Below are positions 17,100-27,157 of a stretch of 64,000 bases of DNA, piece by piece (within the stretch, counting starts at the first letter, position 1; each line of letters begins with the position of its first letter). Both the position numbers and the translations under genes were made by a program. The notes beneath the pieces were generated by a model. It was not told where the DNA came from and did not search any database. It saw nothing but the letters and a program-made list of their open reading frames with translations. The DNA comes from Alphaproteobacteria bacterium (GTDB taxonomy: Bacteria; Pseudomonadota; Alphaproteobacteria; TMED109). Location of the stretch: contig JAGWAT010000005.1 in the NCBI GenBank assembly GCA_021296265.1, positions 1 through 64,000 of the forward strand, in the 5' to 3' direction.

Positions 17100-18389
17100 T
17101 TACTCCGCGAAGGGATCACGGACCAGAATCGTGTCCTCTCGCTCGGGACTGGTTGACAGTAGTGAGACCGGCACCCCGATCAACTCTTCGATTCGTCGGA
17201 TGTACTTGACGGCCGTCGCGGGCAGATCCGCCCAGGAACGCGCTCCCTGCGTGCTGTCCGCCCAGCCCTCGAGTTCCTCGTACTCCGGCACAATGGACGC
17301 GCGCGCGGTCTCTCCCGGCGGGAAGTAGTCGAACGTGTCACTCGCTGCCCGGTACCGGACGCACACACGGAGCGTTTCCAATCCGTCGAGCACGTCGAGC
17401 TTGGTCAGTGCAATGCCGTCGATCCCGGCCACCCGCACTGCCTGGCGCACCATGACGGAATCGAACCAGCCGCAGCGGCGCTGCCGGCCGGTAACCGTTC
17501 CGAATTCGCGCCCCCGCTCTCCCAGGGTCCGGCCGATGTCATTTGCTTGCTCCGTCGGGAACGGGCCGGCTCCCACCCGGGTCGTGTACGCCTTCGTGAT
17601 GCCGAGTACGTACCCCACGCTCGCGGGACCGATCCCGGCACCACCGGCGGCCTGGCCCGGCACCGTGTGGGACGACGTGACGTAGGGATACGTGCCGTGA
17701 TGCACGTCCAGCATCACGCCTTGCGCACCTTCGAACAGGACCGTTTGACGATCCCTTCGAGCCTCGTCCAATAGCGCGGCGGTATTCGTGACGAACGGAC
17801 GCAATTCTTCCGCGACCTCAGCCAACGACTCCAGCAGCTCAGGGCCGTCGATCGGCGTCCGCCCAAGACCGCGCCGAAGCGTATTGTGGTAGTCGAGCGC
17901 CGTGTCGATTCGGTGCTGCAAGCCCGGCTGGTCGAACAGGTCGCACACCCTGACGGCGCGCCGCCCGACGCGATCCTCGTAGGCCGGGCCGATCCCGCGC
18001 CGGGTCGTGCCGATTGCGAACTCCGACGCGCGATCCTCCCGAAAGCGGTCAAGTTCCCAGTGATAGGGAAGAATAAGGCTGGCCCCTTCCGCCACGCGCA
18101 GCACGTCCGGCGCGATCTTCAGCCCCTGCGCCCGGACGGTTGCGATCTCGTCGCGAAGCGCCCACGGATTGATCACCACCCCATCCCCGATGATGGAAAG
18201 CTTTCCGCGTACGACACCCGAGGGCAGCAGGCTCAACTTGTAGGTCCTGCCGTCCACCACAAGCGTGTGGCCGGCATTGTGGCCACCCTGAAACCGCACG
18301 ACCACGTCGGCCCGGTGGGACAGCCAGTCGACAATCTTGCCCTTGCCTTCGTCGCCCCACTGCGCACCGACGACCGTGACGTTGGCCAT
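17100..18389 (-). CDS. purA: Adenylosuccinate synthetase
   Basis: Joins IMP and aspartate with GTP to make adenylosuccinate in AMP synthesis. The 429-residue protein begins with the family signature [18 protein letters not shown], and [11 protein letters not shown] follows. The motif [19 protein letters not shown] contains the GTP/IMP contact region, and [11 protein letters not shown] and [10 protein letters not shown] are also intact. Length is standard. Its ATG overlaps the hisZ stop by one base (TGATG), a common alphaproteobacterial arrangement implying translational coupling. Confidence 0.97.
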   Translation of the reverse strand: MANVTVVGAQWGDEGKGKIVDWLSHRADVVVRFQGGHNAGHTLVVDGRTYKLSLLPSGVVRGKLSIIGDGVVINPWALRDEIATVRAQGLKIAPDVLRVAEGASLILPYHWELDRFREDRASEFAIGTTRRGIGPAYEDRVGRRAVRVCDLFDQPGLQHRIDTALDYHNTLRRGLGRTPIDGPELLESLAEVAEELRPFVTNTAALLDEARRDRQTVLFEGAQGVMLDVHHGTYPYVTSSHTVPGQAAGGAGIGPASVGYVLGITKAYTTRVGAGPFPTEQANDIGRTLGERGREFGTVTGRQRRCGWFDSVMVRQAVRVAGIDGIALTKLDVLDGLETLRVCVRYRAASDTFDYFPPGETARASIVPEYEELEGWADSTQGARSWADLPATAVKYIRRIEELIGVPVSLLSTSPEREDTILVRDPFAE

Positions 18390-19534
18390 CAGCCGGGATC
18401 CGGTGCCAGCGGGACCGGCGTGCCGTCCCGCAGTACGTGGGTGCAACGGGCCCGCCGCGCCGTCTCCGAATCGCCCGATCCCAGCAGGTCCACGATGGCA
18501 ATCCAGCCATCACGCCGCAATGCGGCGGCAACCGCCGGATCCTCCGTCCGGGACACGAGGACCCGGCGTGCCGGCGCCGGGCCGGCTGCCACCCTGAGCA
18601 GGGAATCCGTGAAGAACGAGACCCCGAACGCGGTTTCGTCCGGGCTGATCCGGTACCGTCCGCCGAACGCGATTTCCCGGCGGGCGCCCGGCGCGAACAC
18701 CGCGAATCCAACTCCCGCGTAATAGCCGAATCCCCTGTTCTCCACCGGATCCAGGGTCAGCGCGATCTCCGGTACAAAGGAGCGGAGTCGCCCCAGCACA
18801 TCGAAGGTGCGCTCACGGACCGCGGCGGCCCGGTCCGGCAGGTCGATCGACCGAAGCCGCGTCTCCGCTTCCTCGACGGGTCCGGCGGCAGCGGCCAGTT
18901 CCGCCAGGATCCGCGGGCCATCTCCGGACAGGCTGCGGAGCGCTGAGACATTCTTGCGGCGAAGCGCATCCTCGAGTTCCGTCTGCAGTTCGGGCCCGAG
19001 CGCGGACGACTCCATCACCGCCGGTACCAGGTTCGGACACGTCAGGTCGATCGTGAAGTACTCGATGCCCAGCGTGCCAAGTGCCTCGATCGTCAGCAGG
19101 AGAATCTCGACGTCGGCGTCAGCTCCCGGGCAGCCGATCAACTCGGCGCCGATCTGCCGAACCTGGCGTTCGCCCCGATTGGCGCTGGCGTTGACCCGCA
19201 GCACGTCACCGGCGTAGCAGAGTCGCAGCGGCCGAACGGCCGCGGCCAGGCGCGTCGAGGCAATACGGGCGATCTGGGGCGTGATATCCGCCCGGACCCC
19301 CAGCATGCGCTGCGAATGGGGATCCATCAGTCGAAACGTAGACCCCGCGCCCGCTGCGCCAAGACCTGCGGTCAACGAATCCTCAAACTCGAGTAGCGGC
19401 GGGCGCACCGACTCGTAGCCGTGGCTGCGGAAGACGTCGACCACCGCGCGCGAGGCGGCTTCTTCCCGCTCTGCATCCGGCGGCAGTAGATCTGCCAGGC
19501 CCGCCGGCAACAGAACCTGATCGTTAGAGGTCAT
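18389..19534 (-). CDS. hisZ: ATP phosphoribosyltransferase regulatory subunit
   Basis: A 381-residue paralogue of histidyl-tRNA synthetase that acts with short-form HisG in the first step of histidine synthesis. Class II synthetase features remain: [20 protein letters not shown] near residue 80 and a gly-rich C-terminal GGRYR. It lacks the anticodon-binding C terminus and the true HisRS aminoacylation motifs, so it is HisZ and not hisS. hisG is not in the window. hisZ is followed directly by purA and preceded 50 bases away by serA, all on the minus strand. Confidence 0.9.
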   Translation of the reverse strand: MTSNDQVLLPAGLADLLPPDAEREEAASRAVVDVFRSHGYESVRPPLLEFEDSLTAGLGAAGAGSTFRLMDPHSQRMLGVRADITPQIARIASTRLAAAVRPLRLCYAGDVLRVNASANRGERQVRQIGAELIGCPGADADVEILLLTIEALGTLGIEYFTIDLTCPNLVPAVMESSALGPELQTELEDALRRKNVSALRSLSGDGPRILAELAAAAGPVEEAETRLRSIDLPDRAAAVRERTFDVLGRLRSFVPEIALTLDPVENRGFGYYAGVGFAVFAPGARREIAFGGRYRISPDETAFGVSFFTDSLLRVAAGPAPARRVLVSRTEDPAVAAALRRDGWIAIVDLLGSGDSETARRARCTHVLRDGTPVPLAPDPG

Positions 19535-19583
19535 CTCGCGTCAATCTAGCACGCGGCAGCATACGCCACCGGTCGCATTTTCC

Positions 19584-21139
19584 TCAGAAATGAAGGACCC
19601 GGACGCTCCGCACATGCGGCAATCTGGACAGTTCGTCGGTGAGTTCCGGCGAGACGGGCTGGTCCACCTCCACAAGCGCCAGGGCATCTTCTCCGGGCGC
19701 GCTGCGACCGAGATGGAAGGTGGCGATGTTGACGCCGTTGTCCCCCAGGGTGGTACCGAGCGCCCCGATGAAGCCCGGCTTGTCGGCGTTGGTGATGAAG
19801 AGCATGTTCGGTCCGAGCTGAGCCTCGATATCGATTCCCATGATGCCGATGATGCGCGGTTCGCGCCCCAACAGCGTCCCCGCGACGTCGCGGCGCTGCC
19901 GCTGCGTCTGCACGGTGAGCCGGATCTCGGTAGCGTAGTCGCCCGGTGATTCCCTGGTCGCCGTCGTAACCCGGATGTTGCGGCTCTCCGCGATCAAGGG
20001 AGCGTTGATCATGTTCACCGAATCGAGTTGCGGACTGAGCAGTCCAGCCAGGGACACAGACGTCAGGGCGCGGACGTTCAGCGTGCTCGCCTGGCCGCAG
20101 AACTCGATGTGGACGCTGCGAAATCCCGTGGCCGCCACCTGGCCCGCCAGCCGGCCGAGCTGGTCCGCGAGACGCATGTACGGAGCCAGCTTCTTCGCTT
20201 CCTCGGCGGTAACCGACGGGATGTTCAGCGCGTTGGCCACGGCACCCGTTCGCAGGTAGTCGGACATCTGCTCGGCCACCTGCACGGACACGTTCTCCTG
20301 GGCCTCCTCGGTGGACGCGCCGAGATGCGGCGTGGCCACCACCTGCTCAAGACCGAAGAGGGGATTCTCCCGGGCCGGCTCGTTCCGGAACACGTCCACC
20401 GCCGCCCCCGCAACCCGGCCGTCCGTGATCGCTGTCCGCAGGGCCTCCTCGTCCACCAGACCGCCACGTGCACAGTTGATGATCCGTACCCCCGGCCGGC
20501 AGCGGGCCAGCGCTGCCGCATTCATCATATTGCGGGTCGCATCGGTCAATGGCACGTGGAAACTGATGAAATCCGCCTGACCCAGCAGGTCGTCGTACTG
20601 CACTACCTCAACGCCGAGCTCGGTGGCCCGCTCCTCGGCGAGGAACGGGTCAGCAACGACCACACGCATGCCGAGTCCGATCGCCCGGTTGGCGACGATG
20701 GCGCCGATGTTGCCGCAGCCGACGAGGCCCAGGGTCTTGCGATAGAGCTCGACCCCGCTGAATCTGGACTTCTCCCACTGGCCCGCATGGGTCGAGGTAC
20801 TCGCGGCAGGAATGTTGCGCGCGAGCGACAGCATCAGCGCGATCGTGTGCTCCGCGGTGGTGATCGAGTTCCCGAACGGCGTGTTCATCACCACGACGCC
20901 TCGTCGGGTGGCGGCGGCCACGTCGATGTTGTCGACCCCGATACCGGCGCGGCCGATCACCCGCAGCTGCGGCGCCGCGTCGAGCACCGCCTCGGTAACG
21001 CGGGTCGACGAGCGCACCGCGAGACCCGCAAACTCGGGGATGCGAGCCCGGTCTCGGTCACGGCCTCGAGACCATGGGCCGCGAACACCTCCGCGGCCCG
21101 CGGGCTCAGGCGATCGGCAATCAGGACCCGGTCAGTCAC
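19584..21139 (-). CDS. serA: D-3-phosphoglycerate dehydrogenase, with one apparent frameshift
   Basis: Oxidises 3-phosphoglycerate in the first step of serine synthesis. The protein starts at GTG 21139, overlapping the serC stop by 4 bases (GTGA), with VLIADRLSPRAAEVFAAHGL. The frame breaks at four G on the plus strand (21036-21039). One extra base there would read ...ASPEFAGLAVRSSTRVT... and give about 518 residues. Downstream are NAD-binding VGCGNIGAIVANRA, catalytic Arg and Glu in RGGLVDEEAL and VFRNEPA, and His in ATPHLGAST. A long C-terminal intervening and ACT domain ends in HVRSVRVLHF. The break is probably a sequence error, as serA is normally required for serine synthesis. Confidence 0.9.
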
Positions 21140-22290
21140 CCTCCGCCACTCCGCTTGATCTCCGAGAACGCATAGTCCAGCCATGGAAACAGCCGCTCAA
21201 GATCAGCTGTCTCGACCGTGGCGCCTCCCCATACTCGCAGCCCTGCCGGCGCGTCGCGGTAGGATGCAACGTCGTACGCGACCCCCTGCGCTTCCAGCAA
21301 GCCCGCCAGGTCCTGCACACGTGCGCGCTGTTCGCCGGGCGCGAGTCCCGCGAACCATTGGTCGGTGATCCGGAAGCAGATCGACGTGGAGGAGCGGATC
21401 GCGGGACGCGCGGCAAGGAATTCCGCCCACCGGGAACCGGCAATCCAGCGGCTGGCCGCGTCCAGGTTCGCCTGACTCCTGGCCCGGGTCGCGAGCTCTC
21501 CGCCAATGCCGGCGATCCAGCGCAGCGAGTCGAGAGCGTCCTCGACGCAGAGCAACGAGGGCGTGTTGATGGTGCTGCCTCGGAACAGCGCCTCGTCGAT
21601 GCGCCCCCGCTTGACCATGCGAAAGATCTTCGGAAGCGGCCACGGCGGTCGATAGGATTCCAGGCGCTCGACGGCACGCGGCGACAGGATCAGCACGCCG
21701 TGCTGGGCTTCGCCGCCCATCGCCTTCTGCCAGGAGAATGTGGCGACGTCGAGCCGACTCCACGGCACGGGCATCGCCCACGCTGCCGATGTCGCGTCGC
21801 AGATCACGAGTCCACCGCCAGTCTCGATCCACCTGGCGTCGGGGACGCACACGCCGGACGTCGTCCCGTTCCAGGCAAACACGACGTCGCGGTCGAAGTC
21901 GACCTGGCCAAGCTCGGGAAGTTCCCCGTACGGCGCCTCCAGGACACGCGCATCCTCCAGTCGCAGCTGGGTCGTGACATCGCTGGCCCACCCCTTGCCG
22001 AAGCTCTCCCAAGCCAGCACATCGACCCCGCGCGGTCCCAGCAACGACCACAGCGCCATTTCCATCGCCCCCGTGTCGGAGGCGGGGACCAGTGCGATCC
22101 GGTAGTCCGCGGGCAGGGCGAGCAGCTCCCGGGTTCGGTCCAGCACCTCGCGGATCCGGTCCAACGCGGCCGGCGCGCGGTGCGACCGGCCGAGGCAGGC
22201 GTCGCGGAGCACGTCGGGCGTCCAGCCGGGCCGCTTGGCGCAGGGCCCCGACGAAAAACACGGGTTTTGCGGGCGCTCGGCAGGGATCAT
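21136..22290 (-). CDS. serC: Phosphoserine aminotransferase (alphaproteobacterial type)
   Basis: Transfers an amino group from glutamate to 3-phosphohydroxypyruvate, the step after SerA. The N-terminal PCFSSGPCAKRPGW is characteristic of the SerC subfamily found in alphaproteobacteria and methanogens. The PLP-binding Lys is in SWQKAMGGEAQ, preceded by CDATSAAWAMPV. ATG at 22290 gives 384 residues; a start at 22326 adds only 12 unconserved residues. serA follows with a GTGA overlap, so the two serine-pathway enzymes are translationally coupled. Serine phosphatase (serB) is not present here. Confidence 0.94.
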   Translation of the reverse strand: MIPAERPQNPCFSSGPCAKRPGWTPDVLRDACLGRSHRAPAALDRIREVLDRTRELLALPADYRIALVPASDTGAMEMALWSLLGPRGVDVLAWESFGKGWASDVTTQLRLEDARVLEAPYGELPELGQVDFDRDVVFAWNGTTSGVCVPDARWIETGGGLVICDATSAAWAMPVPWSRLDVATFSWQKAMGGEAQHGVLILSPRAVERLESYRPPWPLPKIFRMVKRGRIDEALFRGSTINTPSLLCVEDALDSLRWIAGIGGELATRARSQANLDAASRWIAGSRWAEFLAARPAIRSSTSICFRITDQWFAGLAPGEQRARVQDLAGLLEAQGVAYDVASYRDAPAGLRVWGGATVETADLERLFPWLDYAFSEIKRSGGG

Positions 22291-22497
22291 GAAGCTCGGT
22301 ACGCGGCAGGCGGAGTCCGGGGGCAACCGGCGGCCGGCCGCTTATAGCAGACCGGCCGGGCGGGCGGTGATCTGTCAGGCGAGATCACGCATGCACCCTA
22401 TGCACAAACCGCATGCCGGAGCGCGTGGCCGAACGGTCCCGGGGCCGGTTCGAGCCGTTCCCCGGCGGCAGCTGACCCGGTTCGCCGGATTCGACAC

Positions 22498-23685
22498 TCA
22501 GTCGGCCATATAGTTCCGCGTCAGCGGCAGCGCATCCACGTTCTTGGCCATCTGGATCTGGAACACGACCATCCCGCCGTGGCGGAAGGCCGCCTCGCTG
22601 CCCGATAGGTACAGCTCCCACATCCGCAGGAATCGCTCGTCGGCCATTTCGAGCACCCGGTCACGAGCTGCCAGCACCCGTTCCCGCCACTGGCGCAACG
22701 TGTATGCGTAGTGCAGCCGGAGCACCTCGACGTCGGTCACCTGCAAGCCGGTCCGTTCGATAACGGGCAGCACCTCCGAGAGGGCAGGAATATACCCGCC
22801 GGGAAAGATGTACCGGCGCATGAAAGGGTCCGTAATCCCCGGACCCGCGGTCCGGCCGATGGTGTGAAGCAGTGCGATGCCGTCGTCCACCAGGCAGCGC
22901 CTGATGGTCTCGAAGAACGCCCGGTAGTAGGAAAGCCCGACATGCTCGAACATTCCGACCGACACGATTCGGTCGAAGCGGCCAGCCTCGTCCCGATAGT
23001 CGCCGAGCTCAAACGATACCCGTCCGGACAGGCCACTGTCGGCCGCCCGCTGGCAGGCGATCTCGAACTGGCTCGGCGAGAGTGTGAGTCCCTTGACGGC
23101 AACTCCGTGCGCATTGGCAAGATGAAGCGCTAGGCCTCCCCAGCCGCTGCCAATATCCAGCACCTTCTGGTCAGCCTGCAGCCGGAGCTTGCCCGCGATG
23201 TGCCGCTTCTTCGCCTCCTGCGCCTCGTCGAGCGTCATGTCCTCCCGCAGGAAGTAGGCGCAGCTGTACTGCCGGTCAGAGTCGAGGAACACCTCGTAGA
23301 TCTCGCCCGGAATGTCGTAGTGGTGGGTGACGTTCCGCCGGGCCCGGAGCGCCGTATTGTGCTGCCAAAATCGCCGCAGCGGGAACGTGATCTTCCGGAT
23401 CAAGCTCGCCGGCCGCGTCGCTTCGGCAACGACCTGATTCGCGTACAGAAAATCGACCAGCGCGTGGAGCGGGGCATTCTCGACCGTCAACCGCCCCGCC
23501 ATGTACGCCTCCGCAAACGCCAGGGTGGGGTGAAACGGGAAGCGAATCAGGTCCGCCCAGCTGCTGCATCTGATGCGGAAGCCAGGCCCATCGCGGCCGA
23601 TCGCCACGATCTCGCGGCCGTTCGGCAAGACCACCTCGAGACGGCCGAACCGTACCAGTCGGCGGAGCACGCGTTCGGCAAGCAT
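22498..23685 (-). CDS. cfa: Cyclopropane-fatty-acyl-phospholipid synthase family methyltransferase
   Basis: A 395-residue S-adenosylmethionine-dependent enzyme that methylenates double bonds of membrane lipids. Features are the N-terminal lipid-binding domain (AFAEAYMAGRLTVEN), the linker NVTHHYDIPGEIYEVFLD, the SAM-binding motif VLDIGSGWGGLALHLA, and the conserved QYSCAYF, VGMFEHVG and YIFPGGYIP segments. Related enzymes make branched or hydroxylated lipids, so cyclopropane formation is likely but not certain. It lies 33 bases after rplI on the same strand. Confidence 0.92.
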   Translation of the reverse strand: MLAERVLRRLVRFGRLEVVLPNGREIVAIGRDGPGFRIRCSSWADLIRFPFHPTLAFAEAYMAGRLTVENAPLHALVDFLYANQVVAEATRPASLIRKITFPLRRFWQHNTALRARRNVTHHYDIPGEIYEVFLDSDRQYSCAYFLREDMTLDEAQEAKKRHIAGKLRLQADQKVLDIGSGWGGLALHLANAHGVAVKGLTLSPSQFEIACQRAADSGLSGRVSFELGDYRDEAGRFDRIVSVGMFEHVGLSYYRAFFETIRRCLVDDGIALLHTIGRTAGPGITDPFMRRYIFPGGYIPALSEVLPVIERTGLQVTDVEVLRLHYAYTLRQWRERVLAARDRVLEMADERFLRMWELYLSGSEAAFRHGGMVVFQIQMAKNVDALPLTRNYMAD

Positions 23686-23718
23686 GCCGTCTGTCCGACG
23701 GTGGCCGGCTAGCCTGAC

Positions 23719-24432
23719 TCAGGCGTCGTCGCCGGCACCCGGTTCGGGAGCGGCCTCGGGGTCCGGTGGCGCCGGCGCATGGCCGCCATCCAGAAGCTGG
23801 CCCACCCGGTCGGCGGCGGTCTCCGCCGCGTCCGGTTCGTCCGGGATCTCCTCGTACACTCGTGGACGGAACTGGGTCGGATCGCCGTATGAGTCGTCCA
23901 TCCCCGAGTCATCGCCGGCATCATCGGTCACCAGTGCCAGGACATCCTCGCCCCGCGCATAGCGGTCCGCCTGAAGGACCGCCTCCTCCTCGCTCCGGGC
24001 CACGTTGACCGTGATCGGGACCGAGATCTCCGGATGTGGCGCAATATCCACGATGTGGATGCCCAGCATCTTGATGGTGCCTTCGGAGCGCACCATGTAC
24101 CGGTCGATCTTGCCGGCCTGCCGGCTGACCTCCTCCGCGATGTCCCGTGCGTTGACGGAGCCATAGAGCACACCGCGTTCGCTCGCCTGGCGGATCACGA
24201 CGATCGTCAGGTCACGGAGCCCATCGGCCGTCGCCTCTGCGCTCTTTCGACGGGTGGCGTTGGCCGCCAGGATCTCTTCGCGTTGCTCCGCGAACCGCCG
24301 GACGTTCTCGGGGGTCGCACGCAGTACCTTGCCTTGCGGCAACAGGTAGTTCCGCGCATAGCCGGCCCGGACTTCCACGGTGTCACCGAGGTTGCCGAGG
24401 TTGCCGATTCTCTCGAGCAGTATGACCTGCAT
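23719..24432 (-). CDS. rplI: 50S ribosomal protein L9, with long acidic C-terminal tail
   Basis: Binds 23S rRNA at the base of the L1 stalk. The N-terminal domain is classic (MQVILLERIGNLGNLGDTVEVRAGYARNYL within the first 35 residues), joined by a long helix to the C-terminal domain (DIAEEVSRQAGKIDRYMV, ISVPITVNVA). At 237 residues it is much longer than the usual 150-200. The extra part, from about residue 168, is rich in Asp, Glu, Pro and Ala and is probably disordered. It lies in the conserved rpsF-rpsR-DUF2232-rplI cluster, 9 bases after the DUF2232 gene. Confidence 0.95.
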   Translation of the reverse strand: MQVILLERIGNLGNLGDTVEVRAGYARNYLLPQGKVLRATPENVRRFAEQREEILAANATRRKSAEATADGLRDLTIVVIRQASERGVLYGSVNARDIAEEVSRQAGKIDRYMVRSEGTIKMLGIHIVDIAPHPEISVPITVNVARSEEEAVLQADRYARGEDVLALVTDDAGDDSGMDDSYGDPTQFRPRVYEEIPDEPDAAETAADRVGQLLDGGHAPAPPDPEAAPEPGAGDDA

Positions 24433-24441
24433 GATTCACTC

Positions 24442-25374
24442 TCAAACCAGATGCGGCCGACGAAAACGACCGAATTGCTCGATGACTCCGAGCGCTGTGA
24501 CGAGGGCCCAGGCCAGTGGGGCAAACGGCCAGATCAAGGATCCGTAGCAGGCGAACAGCAGGAGCCTGCGGCCCGGCCATGAGCGGCTGACAGTATGGAT
24601 AACGGCCAGTCCCTGCAAGAGTAACGGGGTGCCGAAGAGCAATGCAAATGAGCCCGCCACCGAGGCGACGTTGCCTTGCAGCAGCGCCGCTGGAAGCAGC
24701 GTCATCAGGAACAGGCCCACGAGCCACACGGGCACCTCGAAGGCCCGGTACGGGGGCGTCGGGAAGCGGGCCATGCGGAACCGGCGAGCCGCCGTCTGCG
24801 CGAGCACGGCACAGATCACGAGTGAAAGCAGCCACCAGACCGTGACGAAGCCAGGAAAATAGCGGACGAACTCCTCAATGAACGCGGCGCGGGCATCAGC
24901 CGGAACGTCCGGGGCGGCGGCACCTAGCAGCTGGCCGAAGGCGGCGGCGACATCCTCGGTTAGACGGGACGGATCGAAACCGGCGCCGGCCAGAACGATC
25001 AGCAGCGCCAGGGCGGCGAGGGCGGTGAGTTCCGACACCAGGCGGCCGGCAAATGTCGGAGTGTCGGCGGTCTGCCGGGCGAACTGCAGCCGGAGATAAA
25101 TCAGGCCGACGGGCACGAGATGAATCCCCGTGTAGATCAACCCGCCGTGCAGCCCGGTGCCGGACCCGACGGCGACCCCAAGCGCTCCGGTCGCACAGGC
25201 GACGGCGAACGGGGCGGCTCCCAGGCTCATGCTCGCGAACAGGATCGGCAAGGACGTGAAATGCACGGGGAAGACGGCGGCGAATCCGCCGGACTCGGCA
25301 AGGGCACTTGCGAACAGGGCCGCGCTGAGCGCGCCCGCGGCCAGACCGAGCGCCAGGTGCTCCGGTTTGCCCAA
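24442..25374 (-). CDS. DUF2232 integral membrane protein
   Basis: A 310-residue inner-membrane protein with about eight hydrophobic helices, for example LGLAAGALSAALFASALA, LALLIVLAGAGF, VTVWWLLSLVICAVLA and VWLVGLFLMTLLPAALL. Composition and the position between rpsR and rplI identify it with the alphaproteobacterial DUF2232 (YybS-like) family. The family's biochemical role is unknown; a transporter-like or ECF-related function has been suggested only by topology. Genes on both sides are within 25 bases, so it belongs to the ribosomal-protein operon. Confidence 0.88.
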   Translation of the reverse strand: MGKPEHLALGLAAGALSAALFASALAESGGFAAVFPVHFTSLPILFASMSLGAAPFAVACATGALGVAVGSGTGLHGGLIYTGIHLVPVGLIYLRLQFARQTADTPTFAGRLVSELTALAALALLIVLAGAGFDPSRLTEDVAAAFGQLLGAAAPDVPADARAAFIEEFVRYFPGFVTVWWLLSLVICAVLAQTAARRFRMARFPTPPYRAFEVPVWLVGLFLMTLLPAALLQGNVASVAGSFALLFGTPLLLQGLAVIHTVSRSWPGRRLLLFACYGSLIWPFAPLAWALVTALGVIEQFGRFRRPHLV

Positions 25375-25396
25375 GCGGCTCAGAAGCCAACGATCC

Positions 25397-25663
25397 TTAA
25401 CGAATCACGAACGGGAGCAGCGCCAGGATGCGGGCCCGCTTGATCGCGCGGGCCAGCTGCCGCTGTTTCGGCGCGGAGACGGCGCTGATCCGGCTCGGCA
25501 CGATCTTCCCGCGCTCGGACAGGAAACGCTGCAGCGTCTTCACGTCCTTGTAATCGATCTCGACGGCGTTGGGGCCCGAAAACGGGCAACTCTTGCGGCG
25601 CCGGGAAAACGTCCGGCGGGGGCCGCCGGACGGCCGTGTCGAAGTCGTCTGATCGTCGCTCAT
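25397..25663 (-). CDS. rpsR: 30S ribosomal protein S18
   Basis: An 88-residue primary S18 that binds 16S rRNA with S6 on the platform. The conserved core is present: [35 protein letters not shown] and [19 protein letters not shown]. The single Cys in RRKSCPFSG does not form a zinc site. Its ATG overlaps the rpsF stop by 4 bases (ATGA), matching the stoichiometric S6:S18 complex. Confidence 0.97.
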   Translation of the reverse strand: MSDDQTTSTRPSGGPRRTFSRRRKSCPFSGPNAVEIDYKDVKTLQRFLSERGKIVPSRISAVSAPKQRQLARAIKRARILALLPFVIR

Positions 25664-26211
25664 TCGTCCTCTCCTGTCGCCGCGTCGTCGGTCCCAGCTT
25701 CATTCCCGCTGTCCCCGGGCGCGGACTCGGCGGCATCGGCATCCGGTGCGCGTTCGGCCTCTGCGGGCGCGCTGGCCTCCCCGCCCGCATCCGATACGGG
25801 CGCTGCGCCGCCCCCCTCGGCTGCGTCCGCAGGCGGGCGATCGACCTCGCGGCGCGCGCTTCCCTGATCGCGACGCTCCTCGCGCTCGGCCCGGGCCTTC
25901 ATGATGATCGACGGCCCGTCGGGCAACTGGTCGAGGCGCATGGTCAGGTACCGGACCACATTCTCATCGATGCGGAGCTGGCGCTCGAACTCCTGGATCG
26001 CGGAGCCCGGACCGTCGACGTGAAACATGAGGTAGTGGCCCTTGCGGTTCTTCCGAACCCGGTACGCGAGCCGCCGCAGCCCCCAGTATTCGCGCCGGAC
26101 AACGCTCGCGCCTTCCTTGCTCAGAATTTCTTCGTAGTGTTCACCGAGCCGCTCGGCGTCGCCGCCACCGATTTCCTGCCGAGCAATCAGTACCGATTCG
26201 TAATAGGGCAT
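25660..26211 (-). CDS. rpsF: 30S ribosomal protein S6, with acidic C-terminal extension
   Basis: Forms a complex with S18 on the small subunit. The N-terminal 110 residues are standard S6 ([52 protein letters not shown]). A further 70 or so residues are rich in Glu, Ala, Asp and Gly and probably disordered, making 183 residues where most S6 proteins have 95-150. ATG at 26211 is chosen because upstream in-frame sequence is antisense to the SprT-like gene. It is the first gene of the cluster, so its promoter should lie in 26212-26389. Confidence 0.95.
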   Translation of the reverse strand: MPYYESVLIARQEIGGGDAERLGEHYEEILSKEGASVVRREYWGLRRLAYRVRKNRKGHYLMFHVDGPGSAIQEFERQLRIDENVVRYLTMRLDQLPDGPSIIMKARAEREERRDQGSARREVDRPPADAAEGGGAAPVSDAGGEASAPAEAERAPDADAAESAPGDSGNEAGTDDAATGEDE

Positions 26212-26389
26212 ATGCCGACCACCGGGCACGCCCCCCGCCCGCAGGAGCGGAGTCGAAAACGTGTCCACCGCCACCCGCGGGGGCGACGCCCGACCATAGA
26301 CAGGCCGGCGGCGGGTGGCAAACTCGGGAGCGCCCCGCCGCACGGGGCTGGCGGCCGGACCCCGGCCGCTGGGGCCTCCGGCTACTGCC

Positions 26390-27157
26390 TCAGCCCATTG
26401 CGAAGTCGAATTCGCCCTGCGCCGGGATCGCGCTGCCCGGGACCACCGGACCCGGTTCCGCCACCGCGGGCGCGGCGACTCCCTTGGTCGCCAGTCCCCG
26501 GTCACGGGAAATCGCTTGTTCACGCTCCGGTCTGCCGTCCCACGCACGCCACGCGATCGGACCGCCGCAGCGTCGACAAACCGCGCGGCGCCGACGTCGA
26601 TGCGCTGACCGCGTAAAGCAGCCCGCCGCACAAGCCGCGATCCAGCGCGGCGGACTGAACTGCAGGGTATGGCAACGCTCCCCCGAGCAACCGATGGCCC
26701 GTGCCTTGGCGCGCCAGACCGCGTCATGATGGTGGTGCGGCCCCACCAATGCATGGGCGATTTCATGCAGGATCGTGTCGTCGAGCTCCGGCCGGGTCGC
26801 CGACCGCACATAGAGCCTGGACAGCAGGACGCATTTCTTCGTGAAATTGCAGGCACCTGCCCGGGAACGTGACTCGTCGAGCCGCGCGACCCACCCGGCC
26901 GCGCCAAGGCCATGCAGCTGCAGGAGCTCCCGGCAACGCCCGAGGGCACGATCCTCGACGGCAGAGTGGTCCTTCGCCGGACCGCGTGGATGGAGGCGCC
27001 CGTAGGGCACCCTGTACTGCTTGCCAAGCTCGCAGCGGACGGTGGCGCAGGCCCGTCCAAGCGACACGACGCGCCCGGCAATCTGGTTGTTCCTGTGCGA
27101 AAAACTTATGGGATCGCCCGGCGAAATCCGGGCCTTCAAAGCATCAATCGTATCCAT
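26390..27157 (-). CDS. SprT-like zinc metalloprotein
   Basis: About 255 residues with the SprT/Spartan-type metal site LHEIAHALVGPHHHHDAVW, i.e. HExxH plus a third His. A C-terminal zinc-ribbon-like CRRCGGPIAWR follows, with further Cys in CAAGC. The front contains a small SH3-like segment (AGRVVSLGRACATVRCELG). Homologues are presumed metallopeptidases; eukaryotic Spartan cleaves DNA-protein crosslinks, but bacterial roles are unproven. ATG at 27157 gives a natural start (DTIDALKARISPGD). It is divergent from fabD and followed by rpsF on the same strand after 178 bases. Confidence 0.8.
   Translation of the reverse strand: MDTIDALKARISPGDPISFSHRNNQIAGRVVSLGRACATVRCELGKQYRVPYGRLHPRGPAKDHSAVEDRALGRCRELLQLHGLGAAGWVARLDESRSRAGACNFTKKCVLLSRLYVRSATRPELDDTILHEIAHALVGPHHHHDAVWRAKARAIGCSGERCHTLQFSPPRWIAACAAGCFTRSAHRRRRRAVCRRCGGPIAWRAWDGRPEREQAISRDRGLATKGVAAPAVAEPGPVVPGSAIPAQGEFDFAMG

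Noticed and set aside
22447-22456. GGTTCGAGCC, resembling a tRNA T-loop
   Set aside because: No acceptor, D or anticodon stems could be built around it.
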